Assembly (NCBI GenBank): GCA_947453725.1
Contig: CANGHH010000002.1
Span: 333,086 to 397,085 of the forward strand
Direction: 5' to 3'
Length of the DNA: 64,000 bases
Source of the DNA: Betaproteobacteria bacterium
Lineage (GTDB): Bacteria > Pseudomonadota > Gammaproteobacteria > Burkholderiales > Burkholderiaceae_C
How positions within the stretch are numbered: the first letter of the stretch is position 1; each line of letters begins with the position of its first letter. The position numbers and the translations under genes are program-made. A model generated the notes under the pieces. The model had not been told where the DNA came from. It was given only the letters and a program-made list of their open reading frames with translations, and made no database searches. This document shows positions 50,431-58,826 of the stretch, one piece after another.

Positions 50431-51456
50431 TCAATTCGCGGTGATGCCGGCGTCCTTGACCAGCTTGGACCATTTCCGGATCTCGGCCTGCACGTAGGCG
50501 CCGAACTGCTCGGGCGTGTTGCCGGGCACCGGCTCGAAGCCTTCGCGGCCGAGGCTGGCGCGCACTTCGGGCAGCTGCATGATGGCGTTGAGCTCGGCGT
50601 TGAGCTGCCTGACGATGGCCGGCGGCGACTGCGCCGGCGCGAACAGGCCGAGCCAGTTGCTGGCCTCGAAGTTCGGCAAGCCGGCCGCGGCCGCGATGGT
50701 CGGCACGCCGGGGGCCAGCGGCGAGGGCTGCGGGCTGGACACGCCCAGCGCGACCAGCGTGCCGGCCTTGACGTAGGGCAGCACCGTCGACACGCCGATC
50801 AGCATGACCTGCACATTGCCGCCCAGCAGGTCGGTCACGGCCGGTGCGGCGCCCTTGTAGGGCACGTGCTGCAGTTCGATGCCGGCGGCGCGGTCGAACA
50901 TCGCCATCGCCAGGTGGCTGGCGCTGCCCGGGCCCGAGCTGCCGAAGTTCAGGCTGCCGGGCTTGGACCTGGCCAGGGCGATCAACTGCTGCGCGGTCTC
51001 GACGTGCAGCGACTTCGGCACCACCAGCAGGCTCGAGATCGTCGCCGCCAGCGCGATCGGCGCGAAGTCCCTGACCGTATCGAAGCGCACTGGGCTGAGC
51101 GAGGGATTGGTGGTCACCACACCGGCGGTCGTCAACAGCAGCACATGGCCGTCGGCGGGCGAGCGCGCGACCGCTTCGGCGCCGATGCTGCCGCCGGCAC
51201 CGGCCCGGTTGTCGACGATCACGGTCTGGCCCCAGCGTTCGAGCAGCTTCTGGCCGATGGCGCGGGCCAGCGCATCGGCCGGCCCGCCGGCCGCGAAAGG
51301 CACGATCAGGCGGATCGGCTTGCTCGGGTAGGGCGCTGCCGCCGTCTGGGCCCGGGCTGCCGGCGCGTATGCCAGCAGGGTCGCCAGCAGCGTCGCCAAC
51401 AGGGCCGTCAGCCCGGCGGCAGCGAGGCCGTTGCTGCGGTACCGCGAGGCTTGCAC
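50431..51456 (-). CDS. Bug/TctC-type tripartite tricarboxylate transporter substrate-binding protein
   Basis: The 341-residue protein has a signal peptide (LLATLLAYAPAARA) and the Bug family body: YPSKPIRLIVPFAAGGPADALAR, VDNRAGAGGSIGAE, HVPYKGAAPAVTDLLGG. These periplasmic proteins bind carboxylic acids and are very numerous in Burkholderiales. No membrane TctAB genes are in the window. It lies 33 bases downstream of... upstream of the MmgE/PrpD gene in transcription order, in the same operon. Confidence 0.93.
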   Translation of the reverse strand: MQASRYRSNGLAAAGLTALLATLLATLLAYAPAARAQTAAAPYPSKPIRLIVPFAAGGPADALARAIGQKLLERWGQTVIVDNRAGAGGSIGAEAVARSPADGHVLLLTTAGVVTTNPSLSPVRFDTVRDFAPIALAATISSLLVVPKSLHVETAQQLIALARSKPGSLNFGSSGPGSASHLAMAMFDRAAGIELQHVPYKGAAPAVTDLLGGNVQVMLIGVSTVLPYVKAGTLVALGVSSPQPSPLAPGVPTIAAAAGLPNFEASNWLGLFAPAQSPPAIVRQLNAELNAIMQLPEVRASLGREGFEPVPGNTPEQFGAYVQAEIRKWSKLVKDAGITAN

Positions 51457-51465
51457 CCTGCGCCC

Positions 51466-52305
51466 TCAGTCGCAACGCGCGGACATGCCGCCGTCGACGA
51501 TGATTTCGGTGCCGGTGACGAAGCGCGATTCGTCGCAGGCCAGGAACAGCGCCGCGTTGGCGGTGTCGCGGCCGTCGCCGACGACCGGCAGCGGGATGCG
51601 CGCCTGGCGCTGCTGCAACAAGGCCTGGACGTCGCCGCCGGTGCGCTGGTGCGCCAGCCGGACGTCGACCATCGGCGTGTACAGCTGGCCCGGCACCACC
51701 GAATTGACGCGGATGTTCTGCTTGGCGTACTGCACGGCCAGGACCTTGGAAAACTGGATCACCCCGGCCTTGGTGGCCGCGTAGGCGATCTGGGCCGAAC
51801 CGGTCCAGCGGATGCCCGAGGTCGAGGCCACGTTGACGATGGTGCCGCCGCCCTGCGCCAACATCGGCGGCAGGGTGTGCTTGCAGCTCAGGAAGACGCT
51901 CTTCAGGTTGTGGTCGATCTGGGCGTCCCAGATCTCTTCGCTCATCTCGACCGGCCCGCCCTTGGCCGAGCCGCCGACGTTGTTGACCAGCACGTCGATG
52001 CGGCCGAATTGCTGCAGGCAGCGGGCGACGGCGTCGGCCACCGAGCGGCTGTCGGTGACGTCGCAGGCCGCCGTCTCCATGCGGCCGCCCACCGCAGCGA
52101 CCCGCTGCAGCGTCTCGTCCATGTGGGCCAGGTCGCGGTCGACGCCGAAGATCGCCGCGCCCTCTTCGGCGAAGCGAACCGCCACCGCGCGGCCATTGCC
52201 CCAGCCGGGCCCGACCGAGCCGGCGCCGCAGACCAGGACGATCTTGCCGGCCAGGCGCCCGGTGGGCTTGGCGGCGGCGGTGGCGTCTGACGGGGTCTGG
52301 TTCAT
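51466..52305 (-). CDS. SDR family NAD(P)-dependent oxidoreductase
   Basis: First gene of the catabolic operon. The 279-residue product has the Rossmann IVLVCGAGSVGPGWGNGRA (glycine-rich, atypical GAGSVGPG form), DVLVNNVGG (NNxG), and YAATK (Tyr/Lys catalytic pair). The C-terminal TGTEIIVDGGMSARCD is typical. Substrate unknown. The divergent LysR gene begins 118 bases upstream, with a palindrome between them. Confidence 0.92.
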   Translation of the reverse strand: MNQTPSDATAAAKPTGRLAGKIVLVCGAGSVGPGWGNGRAVAVRFAEEGAAIFGVDRDLAHMDETLQRVAAVGGRMETAACDVTDSRSVADAVARCLQQFGRIDVLVNNVGGSAKGGPVEMSEEIWDAQIDHNLKSVFLSCKHTLPPMLAQGGGTIVNVASTSGIRWTGSAQIAYAATKAGVIQFSKVLAVQYAKQNIRVNSVVPGQLYTPMVDVRLAHQRTGGDVQALLQQRQARIPLPVVGDGRDTANAALFLACDESRFVTGTEIIVDGGMSARCD

Positions 52306-52357
52306 GGTCGGGTCCCTCTCCAGGGCGCGATGCTAGAGCGATCTGGACCTTGCATGT

Positions 52358-52374
52358 TCGATAGCAGCTATCGA
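52358..52374. promoter_or_regulatory. Perfect palindrome, probable LysR-regulator binding site
   Basis: TCGATAG-CAG-CTATCGA is a perfect 7-bp inverted repeat with a 3-base centre in the intergenic space of the divergent SDR-operon/LysR pair. It contains the T-N11-A layout expected for LysR-type sites and is 49 bases upstream of the lysR ATG and 52 from the SDR ATG. Confidence 0.65.
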
Positions 52375-52423
52375 GAATTCAACGATCATGGCAGCGCTCG
52401 ATCGTGCAGCGCAGGACGGGTGC

Positions 52424-53305
52424 ATGGACCTCAGGCGTTTGCAGTATTTCGTGGCGGTGGCCGATGCCGGCAGCTTCAGCCTGGCCGCGGCTTCCTTGCA
52501 CCTGGCGCAGTCGACGCTCAGCGGCCATGTGCTGGCGCTGGAGAAGGAACTGGGCCAGGCGCTGCTGGTGCGCCACGGCCGCGGCGCCGAGCCGACCGAA
52601 GCGGGCCGCGCCCTGCTGGCGCATGCGCGCGGCATCTTCGAGCTGGCCGAGCGCGCCCGCAGCGACATGCTCGACCGGCAGAGCAACCCGCGCGGCCAGG
52701 TCACCGTCGGCCTGCCGCCGCACGTGGCGCTGCGGCTGAGCGCCGATGTCGTCAGCGGTTTTCGTGCACAGTACCCGAACGCCATGGTCTGCATCGAGGA
52801 GGCGCTCAGCATCCGGCTGCGCGAATGGCTGATTGCCGGGCGCCTGGACATGGCGCTGCTCTTCGACCCGCCGGCATCGCCGCAGCTGCACATGGAAACC
52901 ATGGTCCGCGAGTCACTGGTGGTCTTCAGCACCAGCCCGCTGCCGGCCCAGATGCGCCTGGCCGAGGTCGCCCAATTGCCGCTGGTGCTGCCGCGCGCAC
53001 CGAACGCGATCCGCCAACTGGTGGAGAGCCATGTCGCCCCGCGGCGGCTGGCACTGCAGGTGGTCGCCGAAGTCGACTCGATACAGACGGTGCTGTCGAT
53101 CGTCGCGCGGGGCGCGGCCTGCACGGTCCTGCCGGCCAGTTCGGTGCAGTTCTGGAAGCACGCCGCCCCGCTGCACACCGCCGCGATCCACGCCCCGTCC
53201 ATCCGAAACCGGCTGGTGCTGGCCGTGCCCCATGCCAAGCCGGCCATGAAGATGAACGACTTCACCGTGAAACTGCTGCGCCGCCTGAGCGCGGCGATGG
53301 CCTGA
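52424..53305 (+). CDS. LysR family transcriptional regulator
   Basis: From the ATG at 52424 (AGGACGGG upstream) the 293-residue product starts MDLRRLQYFVAVADAGSFSL and carries the LysR winged helix, then an effector domain (VTVGLPPHVALRLSADVVSGFRA). An ATG at 52388 is in frame but longer than the family start. It is transcribed away from the SDR-to-CMD operon, with a palindrome between, so it very probably regulates it. Confidence 0.92.
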   Translation: MDLRRLQYFVAVADAGSFSLAAASLHLAQSTLSGHVLALEKELGQALLVRHGRGAEPTEAGRALLAHARGIFELAERARSDMLDRQSNPRGQVTVGLPPHVALRLSADVVSGFRAQYPNAMVCIEEALSIRLREWLIAGRLDMALLFDPPASPQLHMETMVRESLVVFSTSPLPAQMRLAEVAQLPLVLPRAPNAIRQLVESHVAPRRLALQVVAEVDSIQTVLSIVARGAACTVLPASSVQFWKHAAPLHTAAIHAPSIRNRLVLAVPHAKPAMKMNDFTVKLLRRLSAAMA

Positions 53306-53345
53306 TTGCGGCCCTGTGCAGCGCGCGGCGCGGTCGACGTGTCGT

Positions 53346-53585
53346 TCACCGATTTTCGTACGCCCGTCGCAGCCACTGCTCGGCGTCATCGGCCACGGTC
53401 TTGACGTCGGACTTGCCGACGAGCTTCACCCTGATCTGCGGGTCGAGGAAGCCGACCACCTCGCGCTCCGGTGCCTCCTCGCGAACGATCACGTTGCAGG
53501 GCAGCAGCAGGCCGATGTCGCTCAGCACGCCGAAGCCTTCGGCTTTCAGCGCGGCGATGGTCTTGGCCAGGGCCTGGTCGAACAT
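53346..53585 (-). pseudogene. DUF302 family protein, internally deleted remnant
   Basis: The 79-codon frame starts MFDQALAKTIAALKAEGFGVLSDI and continues directly into GLLLPCNVIVREEAPEREVV and ends WLRRAYENR. In intact DUF302 proteins, some 35-40 residues (the DVxATLKxKLG...FRPYxILGACNPxxAHxAL region) separate those two parts; here they are missing in frame. The usual DUF302 start is also lost: an ATG at 53619 (ATGTACGG) is in another frame. It may be a non-functional remnant or a shortened protein. It lies downstream of the arsA remnant in the arsenic operon. Confidence 0.6.
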
Positions 53586-53641
53586 GGTGCCGCTGAGCGT
53601 GGTGGTGTTCCGTACATGGGGGCCTCGATGTGGTGGGTGGT

Positions 53642-54696
53642 TCAGACGCGGGTCGTCCCCGTGTGAGATGGCTTGACGACCAGCTTGGACCACTCGGCAA
53701 GGCCAGTCGGCGGCACAGTCAGCCAGGGCAAGGTGAAGACTCGCTGCGCCAGGCCAGCGGCCATGCGCTCCATCTGCTGGCGCTCGCCCACCAGCCGCGC
53801 TGCCAGCAAGGGGTCGCGCGTGCCGGCGGCCAGCACGCTCTTGTTCAGCACCCAGGCATAAGGTTCGATGCTGGCGCGGCGCAGGTCGTCTTGCAGCGCA
53901 GCCGCCTGCGACACCGGCGTTACTTCCGGTCGCGTCACCAGAATGATCTGGGTGTAAGCGGCGTCCTGCAGCCGCATCAAGGGCGTGACGAAGTGGGATG
54001 TGCCGCGCCCTTCGAATTCGCGTGTCACCTGCCGGTGATAAGCGCCCGTCGCATCCATCAGCAACATGGCGTGACCAGTGGGTGCGGTGTCGAGCACGAC
54101 GAAGGCGCTGCGAGCCTCGCTGACGATGCGCGAGAAGGCATGGAAGACCGCGACCTCTTCGGTGCAGGGCGATTGCAGGTCTTCCTGCAAGCGTTGCACC
54201 TGCGCCCACAACCCAAGTCAGGGGTTCTGCGACGGGGCCGGCACCGGTCGTCAGCAGTGCGCGCAAGGCCGGCAGGCCGACCGTGTCGAAGGCCCGCAGC
54301 GGCACGCGGTCCTGCGGCAGTGCACGCAGCGAGGCTGGCATCGCATCGAGCGCCTGCTGCCCCAAGTCCTCGATGGCGCAGGCCACCGCATCCGTACGCT
54401 CACTGGCGCGGAACACGCCATTGATCGCCAGCCGCTGATTGTTCAAGCCGAGTTCATGCAACTCGATCGAGGTGCGCGCCGCTTCGGCGATGGCGCCCTT
54501 GTCCGGCCGGGTCACCAGGATCACCGGGGTCTTCGTCGGATCGCTCAAGGCCTCGATTGCGGCTTTGAAGCGCACCGCCTGCATCTTCAAGCCAGAATGC
54601 GGACCCAGGCAGGACGCACCGCGATCATTGCCGTCCAGAAATCCGGTCCAGGCCTTGGGAAGACTCAGAAAGCCCATGGTGACCGGCTTCAGCCAT
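53642..54696 (-). pseudogene. arsA: arsA (arsenite-transport ATPase) remnant lacking both P-loops
   Basis: A good ribosome-binding site (GAGGAGG at 54703-54709) and ATG at 54696 lead into only ~20 meaningless codons. From 54677 a second frame reads GFLSLPKAWTGFLDGNDRG, GASCLGPHSGLKMQA, PVILVTRPDKGAIAEAART, the middle of the ArsA first half. At about 54215 a further frame gives QEDLQSPCTEEVAVFHAFS, VVLDTAPTGHAMLLMDATGAYHR to SKLVVKPSHTG, the end of the second half. The two P-loop regions (GKGGVGKT) that should come before each piece are gone, with frame changes at the joins. Two deletions are needed. ArsA normally energises ArsB. Confidence 0.85.
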
Positions 54697-54743
54697 GCTT
54701 GTGCCTCCTCGTGCGACGGCAGACCGCCGCTGCGAACGACCCG

Positions 54744-54890
54744 TCAAGGCCCCCCGTCGCGCGTCAGCAGCGTGAACTTCACCAGTTCTTCCATCACGTC
54801 GACGACGCGCCCGTAGAACGCCGATGGCTTCATGCTTCCAGCCTCGCCGAAGCCCATGAATGCCTTCGCAACGGACGACTGCTTGGGCCA
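54744..54890 (-). pseudogene. arsH: arsH remnant, C-terminal fragment
   Basis: An open stretch of ~48 codons reads [44 protein letters not shown], then a few unrelated codons and a stop. This is the C-terminal part of ArsH, an NADPH-dependent FMN reductase (organoarsenical oxidase). The N-terminal ~170 residues, including the flavodoxin-like core, are missing and the final tail is changed. No start codon with a ribosome-binding site is visible. It follows the aquaglyceroporin gene. Confidence 0.8.
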
Positions 54891-54915
54891 TCGGTCGGCT
54901 GCTGTTGCGTCTCCA

Positions 54916-55614
54916 TCATCGCGCGGTGCTCGCGGGGCTTGACGCTGCCGTCCTGCCGGTTGTGATGCGTCCAGGCTGCAAGGCCTGGTGGATGCCGACC
55001 CCGATGGCCGCACCGATGAGCTGCGCGATCATGAATCCAGGCGCACTCGCTGGCGCGATACCGGCAAAGCTGTCGCTGAACATGCGACCGAAGGCCGCCG
55101 CCGGATTGGCAAACGAGGTCGAAGCGGTGAACCAATACGCCGCACCGATGTAGGCGGCCACCATGGGTGCCGCCCGACCGGCCGGTGCCCGCAGGATGAC
55201 CAGGAGCAGCCCGGCCGTGGCCACGGCCTCGGCGATCCACTGGCCCATGCCGCTGCGCACCTTCGTCGATAGCTGAAAGATCGTCATGTCGAACATGGCG
55301 TGTGCCAGCCAGGCACCCAGCATCGCACCCAGCAGCTGTGCGACCACGTAGGGCAGCAGCGTGGCTTTGGGCAGTTCGCCGCGCCAGGCCATCACCGCAC
55401 TGACGGCCGGATTGAAGTGGGCGCCACTGACCGGACCGAAGACCTCGATCAGGATGTACAGGCCGCCGACCGTGGCCAGCGTATTGGCGAGCAAGGCGAC
55501 GGCGACGTTGCCCCCGGACAAGCGCTCGGCCATGATGCCCGAGCCGATCACGACGGCCAGCAGCAGGGCCGTGCCGAGTGCCTCGGCCAGCAGTTTTCGG
55601 GACAGTTCAACCAT
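54916..55614 (-). CDS. aqpS: MIP family aquaglyceroporin, probable arsenite channel AqpS
   Basis: The 232-residue product has six membrane helices and the two NPA boxes of aquaporins: GAHFNPAVS (N68-P-A) and [11 protein letters not shown] (N170-P-A, R176). In Sinorhizobium-type arsenic operons AqpS lets arsenite out after ArsC reduces arsenate. The position directly after arsC (3 bases between) supports this role. Specificity cannot be read from sequence. No ArsB or Acr3 is in the window, so this would be the only As(III) exit. Confidence 0.88.
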   Translation of the reverse strand: MVELSRKLLAEALGTALLLAVVIGSGIMAERLSGGNVAVALLANTLATVGGLYILIEVFGPVSGAHFNPAVSAVMAWRGELPKATLLPYVVAQLLGAMLGAWLAHAMFDMTIFQLSTKVRSGMGQWIAEAVATAGLLLVILRAPAGRAAPMVAAYIGAAYWFTASTSFANPAAAFGRMFSDSFAGIAPASAPGFMIAQLIGAAIGVGIHQALQPGRITTGRTAASSPASTAR

Positions 55615-55617
55615 GGT

Positions 55618-56124
55618 TCAGCGCTGACCGATGGCGGCCAATTCCGCTTGAAGCTCGGCCTTGCCCATCGTCTCCAGCGGCAGCCGCAGCAGCTGCAACA
55701 TGCGGTAGCCGATGGCCTGGCGCGTGAGTTCAAAGGCGCGGCGCTTGCCCTCTTCGCCCCCCTCGGCGTTCGAGGGATCGGGGTAGCCCCAGTGCACCTT
55801 CACCGGCTGGCCGCCCTTGCCCCCGAAAAACACCGGGCAGGTCTCCGCTGCCGCGCTGTCGCAGACGGTGATCACGATGGACAACGGCGGCGCACCATCC
55901 TGGCTGAATTCGTCCCAGCTTTTGCTGCGGTATTCGGTGGTGTCGATGCCTGCGTTCTGCAGCGCCTCGATGGCAAACGGGTTGATGCGGCCGCTGGGCG
56001 CGCTGCCGGCGCTGTGGGCCTGGACGTCCCGACCGAGCCGGGTGGCCCAGTGATTGAGCATGCCTTCCGAGAGCACGCTGCGAGCGGAATTGTGGGTACA
56101 AAGGATGAGGACGTGGACCGTCAT
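55618..56124 (-). CDS. arsC: Thioredoxin-type arsenate reductase ArsC
   Basis: The 168-residue product is a low-molecular-weight phosphatase-fold ArsC: P-loop CTHNSARS (C9, R15), further cysteines C88 (VCDS) and C96 (ETCPVFF) as the redox relay, and catalytic Asp in HWGYPDPS (D116). This matches the thioredoxin-coupled ArsC type that reduces arsenate to arsenite. Its start is at 56124, 12 bases after the 47-residue ORF stop. All key residues are present, so the gene looks functional. Confidence 0.93.
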   Translation of the reverse strand: MTVHVLILCTHNSARSVLSEGMLNHWATRLGRDVQAHSAGSAPSGRINPFAIEALQNAGIDTTEYRSKSWDEFSQDGAPPLSIVITVCDSAAAETCPVFFGGKGGQPVKVHWGYPDPSNAEGGEEGKRRAFELTRQAIGYRMLQLLRLPLETMGKAELQAELAAIGQR

Positions 56125-56136
56125 GGTTGCAGGCCT

Positions 56137-56280
56137 TCAGGGCGGGTTTTTGCCGATCTGGTCGAGCCCACGCCGCAGCGACATGCCAGCCAAGGCTGCT
56201 GACATGGCGTGTGCCTTCATCTCGGCGAGCTCGACGGGGCCGTCTACGTGCAGGTGAACGTGAAAGCGTTTCATGGCCAT
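56137..56280 (-). CDS. Short ORF between arsR and arsC, possible truncated ArsI
   Basis: The 47-codon frame begins MAMKRFHVHLHVDGPVELAE. KRFHVHLHVD resembles the start of ArsI/CadI-type glyoxalase-fold proteins (KRxHVHVxVD), which often follow arsR. The rest (MKAHAMSAALAGMSLRRGLD) does not match. It could be a remnant with the middle deleted, like arsH and arsA next to it, or a random short frame. It starts 9 bases after arsR, so it lies in the operon. Confidence 0.45.
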   Translation of the reverse strand: MAMKRFHVHLHVDGPVELAEMKAHAMSAALAGMSLRRGLDQIGKNPP

Positions 56281-56289
56281 TTCCCGGGA

Positions 56290-56616
56290 TCAACAGGTGA
56301 TACGGCCAGACGCAGCAGCGATCCCGCAGGTCGAACCCTGGCAGCAGTGCGCGGTGAGGTAGGCCAGCAGTTCGTTCATCTGTTCGATGGACGGTCGGTA
56401 GATCAGGTTGCGCCCTTCGCGCTCCTGCGAAACCAGGCCGGCATGCATCAACTCCTTCAGGTGGAAGGACAAGGTCGAACCAGGCGCACCCAGCGTGGCG
56501 GACAGCGCGCCCGGGGTCATGCCCTGCGGTGCGGCTCCGACCAGCGCCCGAAAGATGCGAAGGCGCATGCCCTGGGCCAAGGCAGCAAGCGATGCGACAG
56601 CGGCTTTTTCTTCCAT
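56290..56616 (-). CDS. arsR: ArsR family transcriptional repressor
   Basis: The 108-residue product is a winged-helix ArsR/SmtB protein: FRALVGAAPQGMTPGALSA, STLSFHLKELMHAGLV, REGRNLIYRP. The C-terminal cysteines C91, C92 and C97 (HCCQGSTCG) form the As(III) site of the C-terminal-Cys ArsR subtype. It is first in the ars operon. A TTGACA box lies about 30 bases upstream. Confidence 0.94.
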   Translation of the reverse strand: MEEKAAVASLAALAQGMRLRIFRALVGAAPQGMTPGALSATLGAPGSTLSFHLKELMHAGLVSQEREGRNLIYRPSIEQMNELLAYLTAHCCQGSTCGIAAASGRITC

Positions 56617-56620
56617 GATT

Positions 56621-56651
56621 CCATGTTGATAGAAAAATAGATGATTGTCAA
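56621..56651 (-). promoter_or_regulatory. Probable ars promoter/operator region
   Basis: On the minus strand, 56651-56646 is TTGACA, a perfect -35 hexamer, followed by an AT-rich run (ATCTATTTTTCTATCAACAT) with a weak -10. The start point would be almost at the arsR ATG, so the mRNA could be nearly leaderless. TTGAT at 56626-56630 and TCAA at 56648-56651 flank it and may be part of an ArsR operator. Tentative. Confidence 0.4.
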
Positions 56652-56867
56652 ACCGACTGTGCTGCGGGTGCCTGGGCGACCGACGGCTTGGTGCGCGTCA
56701 ATGGGAAGGCGCGATGGTCCAGTCAGGGTCGGGCTGCGACGGCCGAGCCTTCGGCTTCGTCGCCAGAAAGCCGGCGTTGAAGTCCAGCCCTTGCGGGGGG
56801 ATCACCGAGAGCGCCAGGCTCAGTCGAAAGTCAACGCTCCAGGTCGATGGGGCGTCGGCGTGAACGA

Positions 56868-58619
56868 TCAGAACGCTTCCCAGTTGTCGGTGCCCGCCTG
56901 GGCCAGCGCCGGTGCGTCCTGCGGAGGCGCGCCTGCCGTCGCTCCGGCAGCCTTGGCCTTGAGCGCCGGGCGGCTGACGGTCGCGGCCCGATGGGGGCTG
57001 CGGCGCTCGGTGGTCGGCGCCGTGGGCGACGCAGGGGCCGCTTGGGGGGCCAGTCCATCCTGCCGGGACAGCTTGAACACCGCCACGGCCTGCACCAGTT
57101 GCTGCGCCTGGCCCTTCAGGCTCTCCGCGGCGGCGGCGCTTTCCTCGACCAGCGCGGCGTTCTGCTGGGTGGCCTGGTCCATCTGGCTGACGGCCTGCCC
57201 CACCTGCTGAACGCCCGAGCTCTGCTCCACGCTGGCCGAGCTGATCTCGCCGACGATGTCGCTGACGCGCTTGATCGAGCTGACGATCTCGTCCATGGTC
57301 TTGCCGGCCTGGTCGACGAACTCGGTACCTTGCTCCACCTGCTCCACGCTGCGGCCGATCAGCGACTTGATCTCCTTGGCTGCTTCGGCGCTGCGCTGTG
57401 CGAGGTTGCGCACTTCGGAGGCAACGACGGCAAAGCCGCGGCCCTGCTCACCGGCGCGGGCGGCTTCCACCGCCGCGTTCAGCGCCAGGATGTTGGTCTG
57501 GAACGCGATGCCGTCGATGACGCTGATGATGTCGCCGATCTTGCGGCTGCTGTCGTTGATGCCCTGCATGGTGGTGACAACCTGGCCGACCACCGCGCCG
57601 CCGCGTGCGGCCACCGACGACGCACTCTGGGCCAGCTGATTGGCCTGCTTGGCGCTGTCGGTGTTGTGGCGCACCGTGGTGCCCAGTTGTTCCATCGTCG
57701 CCGCGGTCTGCTGCAGTGCGCTGGCCTGCTGCTCGGTGCGGCTGGACAGGTCCTGGTTGCCCTGCGCGATCTGCGCGCTGGCAGTGGCCACGCTCTCCGA
57801 GTTGCTCCGCACTTCGGTGACCACCTGGACCAGGCTGTCGCGCATGCGGGCCAGCCCCGCCATCAGACTGCCGGTGTCGCCCGGGCGCAGCGCGATGGGC
57901 ACGGTCAGGTCGCCCTGCGCCACGGCGTTCACCGCGCTGGCCGCCTCGCTGGGCTCGGCGCCCAGCTGGCGGAAGACGCTGCGCGTGAGCGTCCAGCCCA
58001 GCGTGCCGGTCAGGGCCAGCAGGGCCAGGCCGCCCAGCACCAGCGTGTCGGTCGTGGCCGACATCGTTGATTCGAGCGACGCGGAGCGCACGGCCAGCAG
58101 GGCGGACTCTTCCTTCGCAAACTCGGCAATGCCGGCCCGGAAGGCGTCCATCGCGGCCTTGTCCTTGCCCGCGCTGAACTCCCGCAGCAAGTCGTCCTGC
58201 GTCCCCTTGCCGGCCGTGGTGTCGCGACGCAGGGTGACCAAGGCGTTGGCCACGGTCATGAACTGCTGGTGGTTGGCCATCAGCTTGTCCAGGCGGCCCT
58301 GCTGTGCGGGGTTGTCCGAGGTCAGCGACTTGGCTTCTGCCAAGGCGACGCCGAATGCCTGCTCGCCAGCCTTGAAGGGCTCGAGGTACTTCTCGTGTCC
58401 CCCGGCGACAAAACCGCGCAGACCGGTCTCGATGTTGACCATGCTCAGCAGCATGCTGTTGGATTCAGACAGCACCTTGTAGGTGTGGGTGTTCCAGTTC
58501 ACCGTGTCGCGCAACTTGCCGGTGTTGACCAGGGCGACGCCGATGAGCGTTCCTGCCAGCAGCAGGATGGCTGCAAAGGTCAGCGTCAGGCGCTTCTTCA
58601 GGGTCCAGTGATCGAACAT
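56868..58619 (-). CDS. Methyl-accepting chemotaxis protein
   Basis: The 583-residue receptor has two membrane helices (about 10-30 and 190-210) around a periplasmic domain of mostly helices (a CHASE3-like four-helix domain by its [23 protein letters not shown]), a HAMP segment, and the signalling core [43 protein letters not shown]. The tail is Pro/Ala-rich ([15 protein letters not shown]) and ends NWEAF, a CheR-binding-type pentapeptide. Ligand unknown. Confidence 0.94.
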   Translation of the reverse strand: MFDHWTLKKRLTLTFAAILLLAGTLIGVALVNTGKLRDTVNWNTHTYKVLSESNSMLLSMVNIETGLRGFVAGGHEKYLEPFKAGEQAFGVALAEAKSLTSDNPAQQGRLDKLMANHQQFMTVANALVTLRRDTTAGKGTQDDLLREFSAGKDKAAMDAFRAGIAEFAKEESALLAVRSASLESTMSATTDTLVLGGLALLALTGTLGWTLTRSVFRQLGAEPSEAASAVNAVAQGDLTVPIALRPGDTGSLMAGLARMRDSLVQVVTEVRSNSESVATASAQIAQGNQDLSSRTEQQASALQQTAATMEQLGTTVRHNTDSAKQANQLAQSASSVAARGGAVVGQVVTTMQGINDSSRKIGDIISVIDGIAFQTNILALNAAVEAARAGEQGRGFAVVASEVRNLAQRSAEAAKEIKSLIGRSVEQVEQGTEFVDQAGKTMDEIVSSIKRVSDIVGEISSASVEQSSGVQQVGQAVSQMDQATQQNAALVEESAAAAESLKGQAQQLVQAVAVFKLSRQDGLAPQAAPASPTAPTTERRSPHRAATVSRPALKAKAAGATAGAPPQDAPALAQAGTDNWEAF

Positions 58620-58826
58620 CGGGGTTCTCCTTGGGGTGTGGAAGTCGCTGGGTGCTGCACAGGGGCCTTCAGCCGCCGGTACAGGCTGGCCGGATCAACA
58701 TCGGAGGTATCGGACAAGCGATCGCGAAATTGAGAAGCGACTGAAAGCCATTCGCCGAAGCCGACCGGAAACGGGCAGGCCGGTGGTGCAGGAACTGCCC
58801 GGCGAAGGGCCCTGACGGCCCGACGA

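Noticed and set aside
49057..52290. Open frame of over 1,000 codons on the plus strand
   Set aside because: It runs antisense to four clear genes of the catabolic operon and has a composition typical of the complement of high-GC coding sequence; no motif is seen. The same holds for the long plus-strand frame at 9289-11049 opposite prsT.
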